In this document: in pieces, positions 16,846 through 25,789 of the stretch
Position numbering within the stretch: position 1 is the stretch's first letter
How the letters are laid out: each line of letters begins with the position of its first letter
Assembly: GCF_018343515.1 (NCBI RefSeq)
Contig: NZ_JAGYPD010000008.1
Coordinates: forward strand, 116,001 to 180,000
Length of the DNA: 64,000 bases
Direction of reading: 5' to 3'
Source of the DNA: Bacillus sp. FJAT-50079
GTDB taxonomy: Bacteria; Bacillota; Bacilli; Bacillales; Bacillaceae_C
Position numbers and translations under genes: made by a program
Notes under the pieces: generated by a model
Told to the model about the DNA's origin: nothing
What the model saw: only the letters and a program-made list of their open reading frames with translations
Databases searched by the model: none

Positions 16846-17397
16846 ATGAATCATAGCAATAGTCTAGTGACCGAACCTCGAAAGCGAAATTACCGGCCGA
16901 TGATCATTACCATTTCCATTATCCTGATTGGTGCGATAGCTGTTCTTTCAGGCATGCCGGGGATGGATGATTTCGATGCATTTGATGTAACGATTCTGCC
17001 GCGCATCAATGCGATTTTGAATAGTTTTACCTTTTTATTTTTAGTTGGGGCTTTGATTGCCATTCTGAAACGAAATGTGAAGGTGCATCGCCGTTTCATC
17101 TATGCGGCATTTGTGACAACTTCTCTTTTCCTCGTCACGTACGTCGCCTTTCATTATGTTTCACCTTCCACGCCTTATGGCGGAGAAGGATTTCTAGCTA
17201 TTTTTTATTACTTTATCTTGATTACACATATCCTTTTAGCTGCGGCGATTGTTCCACTAGCGCTTACGAGTGTGGCTCGCGCTTGGAACATGGAAAATGA
17301 ACGTCATAAAAAAATCGCCCGCTGGACGATGCCGATTTGGCTGTACGTTAGCTTAACAGGCGTGTTAGTCTATCTTTTGATTTCACCGTATTATTAA
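16846..17397 (+). CDS. DUF420 membrane protein (YozB/CtaM-like)
   Basis: About 183 residues with five TM helices (first at MIITISIILIGAIAVLSGM; others from FTFLFLVGALIAIL to WLYVSLTGVLVYLLI). This is the DUF420 family, which includes B. subtilis YozB and the S. aureus cytochrome oxidase maturation factor CtaM. Conserved histidines (KVHRRFIYA, FHYVSP, ITHILLAA, RHKKIARW) suit a haem or copper handling role. The open frame extends to 16792, but ATG 16846 has a GGAG upstream and matches the family N-terminus. It is monocistronic and ends at a strong terminator. Confidence 0.82.
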   Translation: MNHSNSLVTEPRKRNYRPMIITISIILIGAIAVLSGMPGMDDFDAFDVTILPRINAILNSFTFLFLVGALIAILKRNVKVHRRFIYAAFVTTSLFLVTYVAFHYVSPSTPYGGEGFLAIFYYFILITHILLAAAIVPLALTSVARAWNMENERHKKIARWTMPIWLYVSLTGVLVYLLISPYY

Positions 17398-17430
17398 AAG
17401 GATGGAAGCATCTTGCTTCCATCCTTTTTT
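17396..17430. terminator. Bidirectional terminator between DUF420 and alaT
   Basis: GGATGGAAGCA-tctt-GCTTCCATCC with A-rich and T-rich flanks (AAAA on the left, TTTTTT on the right). It serves the DUF420 gene on the plus strand and the alaR-alaT operon on the minus strand, overlapping the last codons of the latter. Confidence 0.92.
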
Positions 17431-18595
17431 ATTGTAACGTATCGACAAATCTCTGGATTCTTTTCATTGCTTCCTGCAATTGTTCCATTGATGTTGCGTA
17501 TGAACATCTTACATACCCTTCTCCACATTGACCAAATGCGCTTCCCGGTACGACTGCTACTTTTTCTTGTTTCAGTAATTGTTCCGCAAATTGTTCAGAG
17601 GTCAGTCCTGTTCCTTTAATCGAAGGAAAAACGTAAAAAGCCCCGCCTGGTGTATGGCAATCTAAGCCAATTGTATTTAGTGATTGGACGATATAATTCC
17701 TTCTTCTTCGATAACTGCTTTTCATTTTATCGACAACGTCATCACTATTTCGTAACGCTTCAATTGCCCCGTGCTGAAGCATATGGGGTGCACACATCGT
17801 CGTAAATTGATGCAACTTCAGCATTACTTGTGTCATTTCACTTGGCGCCGCCACAAAACCTAATCGCCAACCTGTCATCGCAAATCCTTTTGAAAAGCCG
17901 TTAATTAAAATCGTCCGTTCATACATGCCTTCAACCGAAGTAATGCTTGTATACTCCTCATCATACGTTAATTCTGCGTAAATTTCGTCAGAAACGACGA
18001 TCAAATCATGCCTTTTTACGACTTCTGCAATTTCGGTCAATTCTTCTGCATTTAAGTACGTTCCGGTTGGATTGTTTGGCGAACATAATAAAATTGCTTT
18101 TGTGTTATTCGTCACTTTTTTTTCAATTTGTTCAGCTGTTACTTTGAAACCATTTTCAGCATTTGTGGAGATCGGAATTGGTCTCCCACCAGCCATTGTA
18201 ATAAGGGAGGCATAAGAAACGAATGCCGGTTCGACAATTAATACTTCATCCCCTGCATTTAGTAACGTACGAAACGCTAAATCCAACGCTTGGCTTGCTC
18301 CAACCGTGACGATGATTTGATCACTCGGATCATAATGAACGTGAAAACGTCTGTCTATATACGCGGAGATTTCTTGTCTTAATTCCAATAATCCAGCATT
18401 CGCAGTATAAGAAGTATAGCCGTCTTCCATAGAGGCAATCGTTGCTTCCCTTATATTCCAAGGAGTGATAAAATCAGGCTCCCCAACCCCTAAGGAAATA
18501 ACCCCCTTCATGCTTGACGCCAAATCAAAAAATTTCCGTATCCCTGACGGTTGAATCTTCTGCGCTGTCTCGGATAAATAGGTTTGATAATTCAC
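17429..18595 (-). CDS. alaT: Class I/II PLP aminotransferase, probably alanine transaminase AlaT
   Basis: A 388-residue fold-type I aminotransferase. PLP-binding landmarks are present: SPNNPTGT, VSDEIYAELTYDEEYTSI, and the lysine motif INGFSKGFAMTGWRLGFVA. The family covers AspC/PatA/YugH. The overlap by four bases (ATGA) with an Lrp-type regulator reproduces the B. subtilis yugG-yugH arrangement, now named alaR-alaT, where AlaT interconverts pyruvate and alanine. The name therefore rests on context plus family, not on substrate residues. The C-terminus ends inside the bidirectional terminator region. Confidence 0.85.
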   Translation of the reverse strand: MNYQTYLSETAQKIQPSGIRKFFDLASSMKGVISLGVGEPDFITPWNIREATIASMEDGYTSYTANAGLLELRQEISAYIDRRFHVHYDPSDQIIVTVGASQALDLAFRTLLNAGDEVLIVEPAFVSYASLITMAGGRPIPISTNAENGFKVTAEQIEKKVTNNTKAILLCSPNNPTGTYLNAEELTEIAEVVKRHDLIVVSDEIYAELTYDEEYTSITSVEGMYERTILINGFSKGFAMTGWRLGFVAAPSEMTQVMLKLHQFTTMCAPHMLQHGAIEALRNSDDVVDKMKSSYRRRRNYIVQSLNTIGLDCHTPGGAFYVFPSIKGTGLTSEQFAEQLLKQEKVAVVPGSAFGQCGEGYVRCSYATSMEQLQEAMKRIQRFVDTLQ

Positions 18596-19095
18596 GGAGA
18601 TACCACCATTCTGCGGTCCGTATCATCTTTATCTTCCAATATAACGCCATCATGCTTATATCTTTTTAGCATAAAATGAGTCGTTGTTGAGACAACATTA
18701 TCAATTGTTGATAATTTATTTGATACGAATGTAGCGATTTCTGTCATCGTTCTGCCTTCGATCGTGATTGACAAATCATATGTGCCTGACATTAAATACA
18801 ATGAAGTGACTTCTGGATAGCGATAAATTCTTTCCGCCACTTCATCAAAGCCAACACCGCGTTTAGGCGTTACCTTCACATCAATCATCGCTTCAATGAC
18901 TTCTTTTCCTTCTACTTTGCTCCAATTAATTAATGCTGGATAACTAACAATAATATTTTCTTTTTCTAACTTTTCAATCGTCTGTTCAACATGTTCAACT
19001 GTTGTATTTACCATCATCGCAATATCTTGCACCGGTAATTTATGATTTTCTTCCAGTATCGATAAAATTTCTAATTCCTGATTATTTAGCTTCAT
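18592..19095 (-). CDS. alaR: Lrp/AsnC-family regulator, probably AlaR
   Basis: A 167-residue feast/famine regulator: an N-terminal HTH (LPVQDIAMMVNTTVEHVEQTI) and a C-terminal RAM/AsnC ligand domain (VIEAMIDVKVTPKRGVGF, VTSLYLMSGTYDLSITIEG). The frame opens at 19116, but the ATG at 19095 (MKLNNQELEILSIL) has GAAGGAG upstream and fits the family start. It is the first gene of the alaR-alaT operon. A SigA-like promoter with a near-palindrome in its spacer lies directly upstream and is a candidate site for autoregulation in response to alanine. Confidence 0.87.
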   Translation of the reverse strand: MKLNNQELEILSILEENHKLPVQDIAMMVNTTVEHVEQTIEKLEKENIIVSYPALINWSKVEGKEVIEAMIDVKVTPKRGVGFDEVAERIYRYPEVTSLYLMSGTYDLSITIEGRTMTEIATFVSNKLSTIDNVVSTTTHFMLKRYKHDGVILEDKDDTDRRMVVSP

Positions 19096-19138
19096 GCATA
19101 TACTGCTCCTTCTCAAAAAATCAGATCTCTATTTGAAA

Positions 19139-19168
19139 ATTATACTACATATGTAAGTAGATAAACAA
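19139..19168 (-). promoter_or_regulatory. SigA promoter of alaR-alaT with internal near-palindrome
   Basis: Minus-strand TTGTTT (19168-19163), an 18-base spacer, and a perfect TATAAT (19144-19139). The spacer holds CTACTTACATATGTAGTA, centred on the palindrome ACATATGT, which is a candidate operator for the Lrp-type product. Confidence 0.75.
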
Positions 19169-19189
19169 AGTGGATTTTTCTTATAACGC

Positions 19190-19218
19190 AAAAAAGGACG
19201 GAGAGCTAAGTCTCCGTC
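19190..19218 (-). terminator. Terminator of the galactitol-type PTS operon
   Basis: On the minus strand GACGGAGA-cttagc-TCTCCGTC is followed by CTTTTTT. It lies 28 bases past the stop of the hexuloisomerase gene and separates that operon from the alaR promoter. Confidence 0.9.
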
Positions 19219-19245
19219 TTTCCCTTTCATTACAACTTTTTGCAC

Positions 19246-19794
19246 TTACTCTAAATTTGCATGTCTAGCTCTCATAGAGTCGAATGCTACATCAAAAGCT
19301 GTGATCCATTGTAAAATGATTGCATCATACACGAGAAAACTTAATTGTTCAAACGCTGCGCCCATTGGTTGAATGGATGAACCATTGTCTTTATTAGCGG
19401 CTTTGATAACCAGCTTACAATCTGCTATTTTTCCTAAAGTTGACTGCGGATTCGTAGTATTGAGTATAACCTTTGCACCTAATTGTTTCGCTTTTTCCGC
19501 ATTGACAACGAGGCTCGATGTTTCACCTGAACCGGAGCCGATAAATAAGACATCGTTGGCTCCAATGCTTGGAGTAGTAATATCTCCTACCATGTAAACC
19601 GTCTTGCCTAGGTGCAATAATCGATTGGCAAAAGCACGGATCGCTAAACCTGACCTGCCCGCTCCAGCGAGGAAAATTCGATCTGCATTCTTCAATGTTT
19701 GCAGGACTTCTTCGCTCTCGCTGACATCCATGAGCGAAAGACCGGCTTCAAGTTCCTTCATTATAGCTTCAAGTTGTTTCATTAGTTTACTCAT
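19246..19794 (-). CDS. 6-phospho-3-hexuloisomerase-like SIS protein (HxlB family)
   Basis: A 182-residue single-SIS-domain protein (FLAGAGRSGLAIRAFANRL, VLFIGSGSGETSSLV) ending in MRARHANLE, which is typical of HxlB. HxlB interconverts D-arabino-3-hexulose 6-phosphate and fructose 6-phosphate. The frame runs up to 19836, but ATG 19794 is preceded by GAGGGTGATT and starts directly after the dehydrogenase stop. No HxlA (hexulose phosphate synthase) is present, so formaldehyde fixation is unlikely. As the last gene of a PTS operon with a polyol-phosphate dehydrogenase and an RPE-type epimerase, it probably brings a 3-ketohexose phosphate into glycolysis. The substrate is inferred. Confidence 0.82.
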   Translation of the reverse strand: MSKLMKQLEAIMKELEAGLSLMDVSESEEVLQTLKNADRIFLAGAGRSGLAIRAFANRLLHLGKTVYMVGDITTPSIGANDVLFIGSGSGETSSLVVNAEKAKQLGAKVILNTTNPQSTLGKIADCKLVIKAANKDNGSSIQPMGAAFEQLSFLVYDAIILQWITAFDVAFDSMRARHANLE

Positions 19795-19804
19795 ACAATC
19801 ACCC

Positions 19805-20857
19805 TCATACTTCTGGATACATAATGACTTTGCCAATTAACTCGTTTCTTTCCATCAACTTCTCAAACATTTCCGGACCTTCTTCGAGTTGAATTCGATG
19901 GGTAATCATTTTTTCAGTATTTAATCGTTTATTGTTCATGAAATGAATCGTCGTTTCCCATTCCTTTCCTGGGAATGGAGCAGACACACAACTCCATGAA
20001 CCCCAAACCGTCAGTTCACTTCTCAAGATTTTTTCAAAATAAAATCTTTCCATTGAAATGTCCGCATATGGGATACCTAAAAAGACAACCCCGCCTCCTT
20101 TTTTTGCGTATCCAAATACAGTGGCGGCTGTAATAGGTGTTCCAGCTGCTTCAACAACAATATCCGCATTCATCCTATCGGTATACTCAGATACTTTTGT
20201 CAAAACATCCTCATTCAGCGAATTAATGGTGTAATCCGCACCAAGTTCTTGCGCGATTTGCAGTTTTTCATCATCAATATCAACCGCAATGACTCGTTTA
20301 GCACCGAAGATTTTTGCCCATTGAACAGCGAAAAGTCCAATTGTTCCCCCAGCACCAACGATTACAACATCATCTCCTACCGTTAGGTTTGTCCGGAAAT
20401 AACCGTGTAAAACGACCGTTGAAGGTTCAACCATAGAAGCTGCATCAAAGTCCAATTCATCTGGTACTTTAACTAAATTTTTCGCTGGAAGTTTAATATA
20501 TTCAGCAAACCCGCCAGGCTCTTTCGCACCGATCGCACTTAAAGAATCCGCTCTAGCCGGCTGTCCCGCCCGATAATAATAGTCATTTTCATCAATGATC
20601 GCTGGAACTCCCGCAACATGATCACCGACTTTGAGGCTCGTCACATTCTCACCGACTTGCTCTACGACACCTGCAAATTCATGCCCCCATACTTGCCCAG
20701 GCGTATGCGCACCTAATTTTCTGTAACGTGAAATATCAGACCCGCAAATCCCGCTTGCTTTGATTTTGACGATCACTTCATCGCCATTGGCTAGCTGGGG
20801 TTTCTCTGCTTCTTCGAAACGTAAATCTCTTATTCCATACAGTTTTAATGATTTCAT
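19805..20857 (-). CDS. Zinc-dependent MDR dehydrogenase, galactitol-1-phosphate dehydrogenase-like
   Basis: A 350-residue medium-chain dehydrogenase. Catalytic zinc ligands are seen as Cys38 (ASGICGSDISRY) and His59-Glu60 (WGHEFAGVVEQVG). The NAD-binding Rossmann motif is GAGGTIGLFAVQWAK (~167-180). The structural-zinc lobe (residues ~85-115, around YYYRAGQPARADS) has no cysteines, so the second zinc is absent. Family relatives GatD and sorbitol dehydrogenase oxidise polyols or polyol phosphates to ketoses. Start ATG 20857 has AGAGAGGTT upstream, in preference to an earlier in-frame codon at 20887. It probably oxidises the phosphorylated polyol delivered by the adjacent PTS. Confidence 0.85.
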   Translation of the reverse strand: MKSLKLYGIRDLRFEEAEKPQLANGDEVIVKIKASGICGSDISRYRKLGAHTPGQVWGHEFAGVVEQVGENVTSLKVGDHVAGVPAIIDENDYYYRAGQPARADSLSAIGAKEPGGFAEYIKLPAKNLVKVPDELDFDAASMVEPSTVVLHGYFRTNLTVGDDVVIVGAGGTIGLFAVQWAKIFGAKRVIAVDIDDEKLQIAQELGADYTINSLNEDVLTKVSEYTDRMNADIVVEAAGTPITAATVFGYAKKGGGVVFLGIPYADISMERFYFEKILRSELTVWGSWSCVSAPFPGKEWETTIHFMNNKRLNTEKMITHRIQLEEGPEMFEKLMERNELIGKVIMYPEV

Positions 20858-20876
20858 TTGTGCAACCTCTCTTTGC

Positions 20877-21518
20877 CTAGTTTTCAAGCATTTTTAAGGA
20901 TTTGACATTCGCCTTTTGATCAGCAAACAAATATGATCCAATCACGATCATTGAAGCACCCGCTTCGATACATTTACTTGCGGTCACTTCGTCAATGCCG
21001 CCATCCACTTCAATTTGAATATCGCGTTCGCCAATCATTGCTTTTAGCTCTTTAATTCTGTCGATCGTTTCTTCCATAAACGTTTGCCCTGGTCTGCCAG
21101 GATTGATCGACATCACTAAAATATAATCAACCGTATTTAGAAAAGGTTTTAAAAGCGATGTGTCTGTTCCGGGATTAATAACAATCCCCGCTTTACGATC
21201 ATGCTGTTTAATTTGATCAATCACATATCTAACATGCGGAGTTGATTCATAGTGTACAGAGATCATTTCCGCTCCAGTTTCTAATACACTTGCGATTTGA
21301 TGCTCAGGCGATGAAACCATCATATGAACATCTAATTTCATCTTCACTTGCTTCTTGATTTGTTTAATTTGTTCCGGGCCAAAGGCGATATGAGGGACGA
21401 AATTACCGTCCATCATATCGACATGAAGCACCTCAAACCCTTCTTCATATAAGGCATCGCATTCATTTTTTAAATCCATTATGTTTGCAGCAAATAAGGA
21501 TGGTAAAATCAAACTCAT
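20877..21518 (-). CDS. Ribulose-phosphate 3-epimerase family, AlsE-like hexulose-phosphate epimerase
   Basis: A 213-residue TIM barrel of the RPE family. The metal and acid-base residues are visible: His32 and Asp34 (LHVDMMDGNFVPH), His65 (DVHMMV) and Asp in IEVDGGIDE. The phosphate loop is GASMIVIGSYLF. Substrate specificity within RPE/AlsE/SgcE is not fixed by these motifs. In a hexitol-type PTS operon it is more likely to act on a hexulose 6-phosphate (AlsE converts allulose 6-phosphate to fructose 6-phosphate) than on ribulose 5-phosphate. ATG 21518 is preferred over the TTG at 21536 because GGAGGATGAG lies before it. Confidence 0.82.
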   Translation of the reverse strand: MSLILPSLFAANIMDLKNECDALYEEGFEVLHVDMMDGNFVPHIAFGPEQIKQIKKQVKMKLDVHMMVSSPEHQIASVLETGAEMISVHYESTPHVRYVIDQIKQHDRKAGIVINPGTDTSLLKPFLNTVDYILVMSINPGRPGQTFMEETIDRIKELKAMIGERDIQIEVDGGIDEVTASKCIEAGASMIVIGSYLFADQKANVKSLKMLEN

Positions 21519-21536
21519 TTTTGTCTCATCCTCCAA

Positions 21537-22787
21537 TTATTTTAAAGTACTAAACCAATAGATGACTAAGTTCCAAGGTTCAGAGAAAGTAACATCTGTT
21601 CCTAGACCAGTTAACTTAACGCCTGCACTCGTAAGCATATGCGTTGCACCTGGCGCAATCAGTGCTGCAAGGTAAAATGTAATGATACAGAATACAACCG
21701 TTGAAACAACCGAACGGAATAGATTTCCTTTACTTGTTAACGTACACATAACTGAAATATACGTGATCGACATTAACAGTCCGATCGGGAAGAATTGAAC
21801 TCCAGGTAAAATAAGAGCAAATAACATCACAAGCGGAATCGAAACGACTGTTGTTGTAATTGTTGTTGGATCACCTAGACCGAGGGCAATATCCATACCA
21901 ACGTTTAATTTAGAGTTATCGCCCATTCGTTTAATCATAAAATCTCTAGCCGCTTTTCCGATTGGAGATAGCCCTTCCATCATGATTCGAACGACTGCTG
22001 GCATTAATACCATAACTCCGGCAATCCCAATTGCCATCGGAACGACTTCGGACACAGGCCTTTTTGTAATTAGCCCTAAAATAAGCCCGACAATAAATCC
22101 AATAATCACGGGTTCGCCAAAAACACCCATTCTTTTATTGATTTTATCCAAGGAAATATTCCATTTATTCACACCTGGGATGAAATCAATGATTTTATTG
22201 ACTAACCAAGGAATTGGGTAGCCCCATGCCGAATAAATAATTGTTGTACATGTTGTACCTTCAAGTCCAAAATAGTCCTGCCATTTCTTCGCAATCAAAT
22301 CTCCAACAAATAAAGCGATCACGGACATAGCTAACGTGATAATAAGTCCTAACCAAAAACTATCAAATAGAAAGTATGCTAATGCACCTGGAATTAGAAA
22401 ATGCATGTAATTCCAAATATCAACATTTAATGTATTTGTCCATTTCAGCCGAACTAACGCTAAATTTATTAGAAGGCCTAAAGGAATGGCTAATGCTGCA
22501 AATGGAGCGACCCAAGAGGCCGCACCGACAGCTGGCCAACCAACATCTGCGATTGTAAAGCCAGAGCCAATCTTTGCATAGTATTCAATTGCTGGTTCTA
22601 GTGAGCTATTTAGTAGTCCGACAACGAGTGTTAAACCTAAAAATCCTACCCCGACAAGAAGACCAGATTTAATCGCATTTCCAATTTTCATGCGGAAAAC
22701 TAACCCTAATATTGCGATGATAATTGGTAAAATCGCCGTAGCTCCCAAATCAGTGATTGATTTTACAATATTAAATATTGCATCCAT
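21537..22787 (-). CDS. PTS galactitol-type EIIC permease (GatC family)
   Basis: A 416-residue integral membrane protein with about nine to ten hydrophobic segments. It carries the GatC-like start (LGATAILPIIIAILGLVFRM) and central GDPTTITTTVVSIPLVML, belonging to the Gat/SgcC family of EIIC. It would carry the polyol across the membrane while the IIB phosphorylates it. The gene lies 18 bases after the IIB gene, and its stop directly precedes the epimerase. The substrate is likely a hexitol or pentitol but is not determined. Confidence 0.9.
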   Translation of the reverse strand: MDAIFNIVKSITDLGATAILPIIIAILGLVFRMKIGNAIKSGLLVGVGFLGLTLVVGLLNSSLEPAIEYYAKIGSGFTIADVGWPAVGAASWVAPFAALAIPLGLLINLALVRLKWTNTLNVDIWNYMHFLIPGALAYFLFDSFWLGLIITLAMSVIALFVGDLIAKKWQDYFGLEGTTCTTIIYSAWGYPIPWLVNKIIDFIPGVNKWNISLDKINKRMGVFGEPVIIGFIVGLILGLITKRPVSEVVPMAIGIAGVMVLMPAVVRIMMEGLSPIGKAARDFMIKRMGDNSKLNVGMDIALGLGDPTTITTTVVSIPLVMLFALILPGVQFFPIGLLMSITYISVMCTLTSKGNLFRSVVSTVVFCIITFYLAALIAPGATHMLTSAGVKLTGLGTDVTFSEPWNLVIYWFSTLK

Positions 22788-22805
22788 AAGTAGTTTCCCC
22801 TTTAA

Positions 22806-23105
22806 CTATTTATTAAGTTCTAAGAATAAATCTTTTAGCTTACTTTTTAAGCCATCTTCATTAATTCCTGTTACAAATCCCATAATGTTGACACATGGTT
22901 TTTCATCGTTTTTATAATTATTCGTTGTTAAAATAACGTCTGCACTATCAACATGGCTAGGTAATTCTGTCATGCTTGTTTTAATAATTTTGTAATTGTT
23001 AATTCCAATTTCTTTTAATAACTCTGTCACTGCATCTGCTGCGATCGTTGACGTTGCAATTCCACTTCCGCAAGCTACTACGATTTGAATATTTGAATTT
23101 GACAT
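22806..23105 (-). CDS. PTS galactitol-type EIIB
   Basis: A 99-residue single-domain IIB with the phosphocysteine loop at the N-terminus: VVACGSGIATSTIAAD, phosphorylation at Cys12. It transfers phosphate from IIA to the sugar bound by IIC. The ATG has GGAGG upstream. It is in the standard IIA-IIB-IIC order of Gat systems. Confidence 0.92.
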   Translation of the reverse strand: MSNSNIQIVVACGSGIATSTIAADAVTELLKEIGINNYKIIKTSMTELPSHVDSADVILTTNNYKNDEKPCVNIMGFVTGINEDGLKSKLKDLFLELNK

Positions 23106-23184
23106 TTTTCATTCCTCCAATAATATTAAATCATTTAATTTCCAAAGAATTTGTGTACATCTAGTATCTCAAGTAAAGATTCCC

Positions 23185-23622
23185 TTACAATATTGACATT
23201 AGCGAGATGCCATTTTTCATATCTTCAATAACCTTAGGATCTTGAATCAGCCCCATCAGTTCTTTCAAACAGCTTAAATGGGTTTCTGAGTTACCGAATC
23301 CGATAATAAACAGGACATCCACCGCCAATGATTCTTGCGGATTGTCCATTCGATTCATTGTGATTGGATTCTTTAGAGTAACTAAGGAAATAAAATCTTG
23401 CTTCACATATTGAGCACCTCCATGCGGAATGGCCACTGCATATCCATCTAATTGCAAGCCAGTTGGAAATTCCCTTTCACGCTCTATCAGTGCTTCCTCA
23501 AATTCCTTTTCAACATAATTATTGCTAACCAATGTTTCCATTATTTTGGACAATAAACCCTCGTAATCGTTGTATTTTTGATCCAAAAATACAAGGTCAC
23601 CATGTAAATATTGCTTTAACAC
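23185..23622 (-). CDS. PTS EIIA, fructose/mannitol type
   Basis: A 145-residue IIA domain with the phosphohistidine motif VAIPHGGAQYV (His67) and the typical FPTGLQLDG strand. The start is GTG at 23622 with GGAGATGAAGG upstream. It accepts phosphate from HPr and passes it to the IIB encoded 79 bases downstream. A homologous IIA domain also forms the end of the operon's activator, so the free IIA and the regulator sense the same flux. Confidence 0.92.
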   Translation of the reverse strand: MLKQYLHGDLVFLDQKYNDYEGLLSKIMETLVSNNYVEKEFEEALIEREREFPTGLQLDGYAVAIPHGGAQYVKQDFISLVTLKNPITMNRMDNPQESLAVDVLFIIGFGNSETHLSCLKELMGLIQDPKVIEDMKNGISLMSIL

Positions 23623-23683
23623 GCCTTCATCTCCTTACGCTCACTTGGAATTCATATCTTCAAATCTTCTATATAACCTGAAA

Positions 23684-25789
23684 CTATCTAGTCGAATACG
23701 TTTGAATCAATTGCATGATCTGTTCTTTATCCTTAATACCTAACATTTCTTTTCGGTTTTCCTTTACTAGCTTTGTTAATTGTCCGAGTGCTTTTAAATG
23801 TTGTTCATTATCCCATGACGCCAAGACAACAAAAATCCGAACAGGTTCTCCCATTAAATCAACCGGTTTTTCTAGAAGCAACATACTCATTCCTGTCTTT
23901 TTCACTCCATCTGTCGGTGACGCATGAGGAAGTGCAAACTGTTCGGATATAACGATGTAAGGACCTAGCTTTAAGACATTATCAATCATTTTTTGCACAT
24001 AGCAATTGTTTATATAACCTTCGTTCAATAAAGGTAAAGCAGCTTGTTTAATCGCTTCTTCCCAAATCGTTACTTGTTTAGCTGTAATCATTTTTTCCGA
24101 ATCCAATAAATCAGCTAAAGATGGTTTTCTTTTTGCGCTCTCGACAGAAATTGGAGAGTGTAAATATCTTCTAAATTCCCGCTTTAATTCTTCTTCGTTT
24201 TCTACCATTGCATAACGTTTTACCATATCCATTAGCGTATCCACCGAATATAGTTGTTCCGTTTTTGTTTCATTATTTAAGCTATTGATTTTTCTTAACA
24301 ATTGTTCTTTATCTTTATTGTCCAATATCGGCTTAGCTACGAAAATCGGAATGCCTTTATCAGGAAGCGGAACGGTTGAAACAATAAAATCTACAGCTAA
24401 ATCTTGTTTTTCATACTCCCTTAAGGAAACGACTCCTACAATATCGACATTTGAAAATAGCCCGGCTAATTGCGACTCCAATATTCGGGAAGTGCCTAAT
24501 CCGCTTGTACAGACTATTAGTAACTTTCTTCGAACCGAACCTAAAGTAATTCCTTCTCGCCGTAGCCATCCACCAAAATGCATCGCTATATAAGCAATTT
24601 CACTATCATTTACAGATTGATGTATGAATCTTTCAAAATGATGAATGACTTTTTTTGTTAGACGAAATACTTCTGGATAGTTTTGTTCAACAGAATCAAG
24701 TAAAATATTTTCTACTTTAATCCCATACCTTATTCGATAATAAGCAGGCTTCAAATGGATAAAGAGATTTTTTATCATTTGTTCTTTCTCAGAAAAATTG
24801 ACAGCCGCATACAGTTGAAAATCGGAGACCATGCTTTCAACGACGTGAGCCAATAATCGCATTTCATCATTTTCATAGACAGGATTTAAATCGTAATTCA
24901 CCTTCGCGCTTAATAAATATTTAGCAATATAATACATTTCAACTTCTGGGATGCTTATATTCACGGTAGTTGAGAGTTGAGAACATAAAATTTTTGCACC
25001 TTTAATTGCCTCAGTAGAATTAATCACTTCTTTTTCCACAGGATCAATGCCAACATATTTTCCCTGCCGTATCCGTCTAGAAAATAAATAAAACCAAATG
25101 ACGAAGTGATTCAAAATTTCATCAGTGAATTCGATCTGGAACTTTCTTTCATATTCAATTAATAGGTTCTTTAACAAACACAGCTCATAAATATTGAATA
25201 TTGTATATGGCCGAGGCAGCCTTTGCTCTAGATGATCCGCTATTTCTGAATTAACAATGATTTGATACCATCCACTTTCGGGTGTTACAAATGTTAGGTA
25301 GTGAATTAATACTCGCCTTATATCATTTTCCTCGCCATTTACGTAATAACCTTCATAACGTCCTGATTCGATGCTTAGTTGAAAATCACTTAATTCCTCT
25401 TTTAATTTTTTTATATCTTCGAGGATCGTATTTCTACTTACTTGGAATAACTCTATAAAATCATTTATGAAATGAGGATGTTCTTGAATGGTAATAAAAA
25501 TATAAATCCAAGCTCTCCTCTCACTAGGAGAATATTCATAGTACGGATAATCGCTTACAGAAAATTGCGATCTCAATTTTTCCTTTACATTTTCATCAAG
25601 ATAGAGTCCTTGTCCACGTACTTGCCTAACTTCGGGATAACCACTCTCCTTTAACAAATCATTAATCTTTGATAAATCATTGTAAATCGTTCGTCTTGAC
25701 ACATTAAATGCTTGTGCAAGTTCTTGGACTGTCATATAAGATTCGCTCTGAACAAGCAGATTTAATATTGCCAAACTTCTTTGATCCAT
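23684..25789 (-). CDS. PRD-containing PTS-controlled activator (MtlR/BglG-type)
   Basis: About 701 residues: an N-terminal HTH (MTVQELAQAFNVSRRTIYND), a second HTH/Mga-like segment, two PTS regulation domains (~185-400), an EIIB-like domain (LLIVCTSGLGTSRILESQLA, with the Cys) and an EIIA-like domain (YIVISEQFALPHASPTDG, with the His). This is the layout of activators such as MtlR and LicR, whose activity is set by phosphorylation from HPr and the cognate PTS. ATG 25789 has GAGGTGG upstream and is preferred over TTG 25807. It is the first gene of the PTS operon and presumably activates it. A near-palindrome (CTTAGAAC/GTTCTTAAG) lies about 20-40 bases upstream. Confidence 0.9.
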   Translation of the reverse strand: MDQRSLAILNLLVQSESYMTVQELAQAFNVSRRTIYNDLSKINDLLKESGYPEVRQVRGQGLYLDENVKEKLRSQFSVSDYPYYEYSPSERRAWIYIFITIQEHPHFINDFIELFQVSRNTILEDIKKLKEELSDFQLSIESGRYEGYYVNGEENDIRRVLIHYLTFVTPESGWYQIIVNSEIADHLEQRLPRPYTIFNIYELCLLKNLLIEYERKFQIEFTDEILNHFVIWFYLFSRRIRQGKYVGIDPVEKEVINSTEAIKGAKILCSQLSTTVNISIPEVEMYYIAKYLLSAKVNYDLNPVYENDEMRLLAHVVESMVSDFQLYAAVNFSEKEQMIKNLFIHLKPAYYRIRYGIKVENILLDSVEQNYPEVFRLTKKVIHHFERFIHQSVNDSEIAYIAMHFGGWLRREGITLGSVRRKLLIVCTSGLGTSRILESQLAGLFSNVDIVGVVSLREYEKQDLAVDFIVSTVPLPDKGIPIFVAKPILDNKDKEQLLRKINSLNNETKTEQLYSVDTLMDMVKRYAMVENEEELKREFRRYLHSPISVESAKRKPSLADLLDSEKMITAKQVTIWEEAIKQAALPLLNEGYINNCYVQKMIDNVLKLGPYIVISEQFALPHASPTDGVKKTGMSMLLLEKPVDLMGEPVRIFVVLASWDNEQHLKALGQLTKLVKENRKEMLGIKDKEQIMQLIQTYSTR

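Noticed and set aside
19246..21518. Ribulose monophosphate (formaldehyde fixation) pathway
   Set aside because: An HxlB-like gene is present but no HxlA synthase. The neighbouring genes form a polyol PTS operon.
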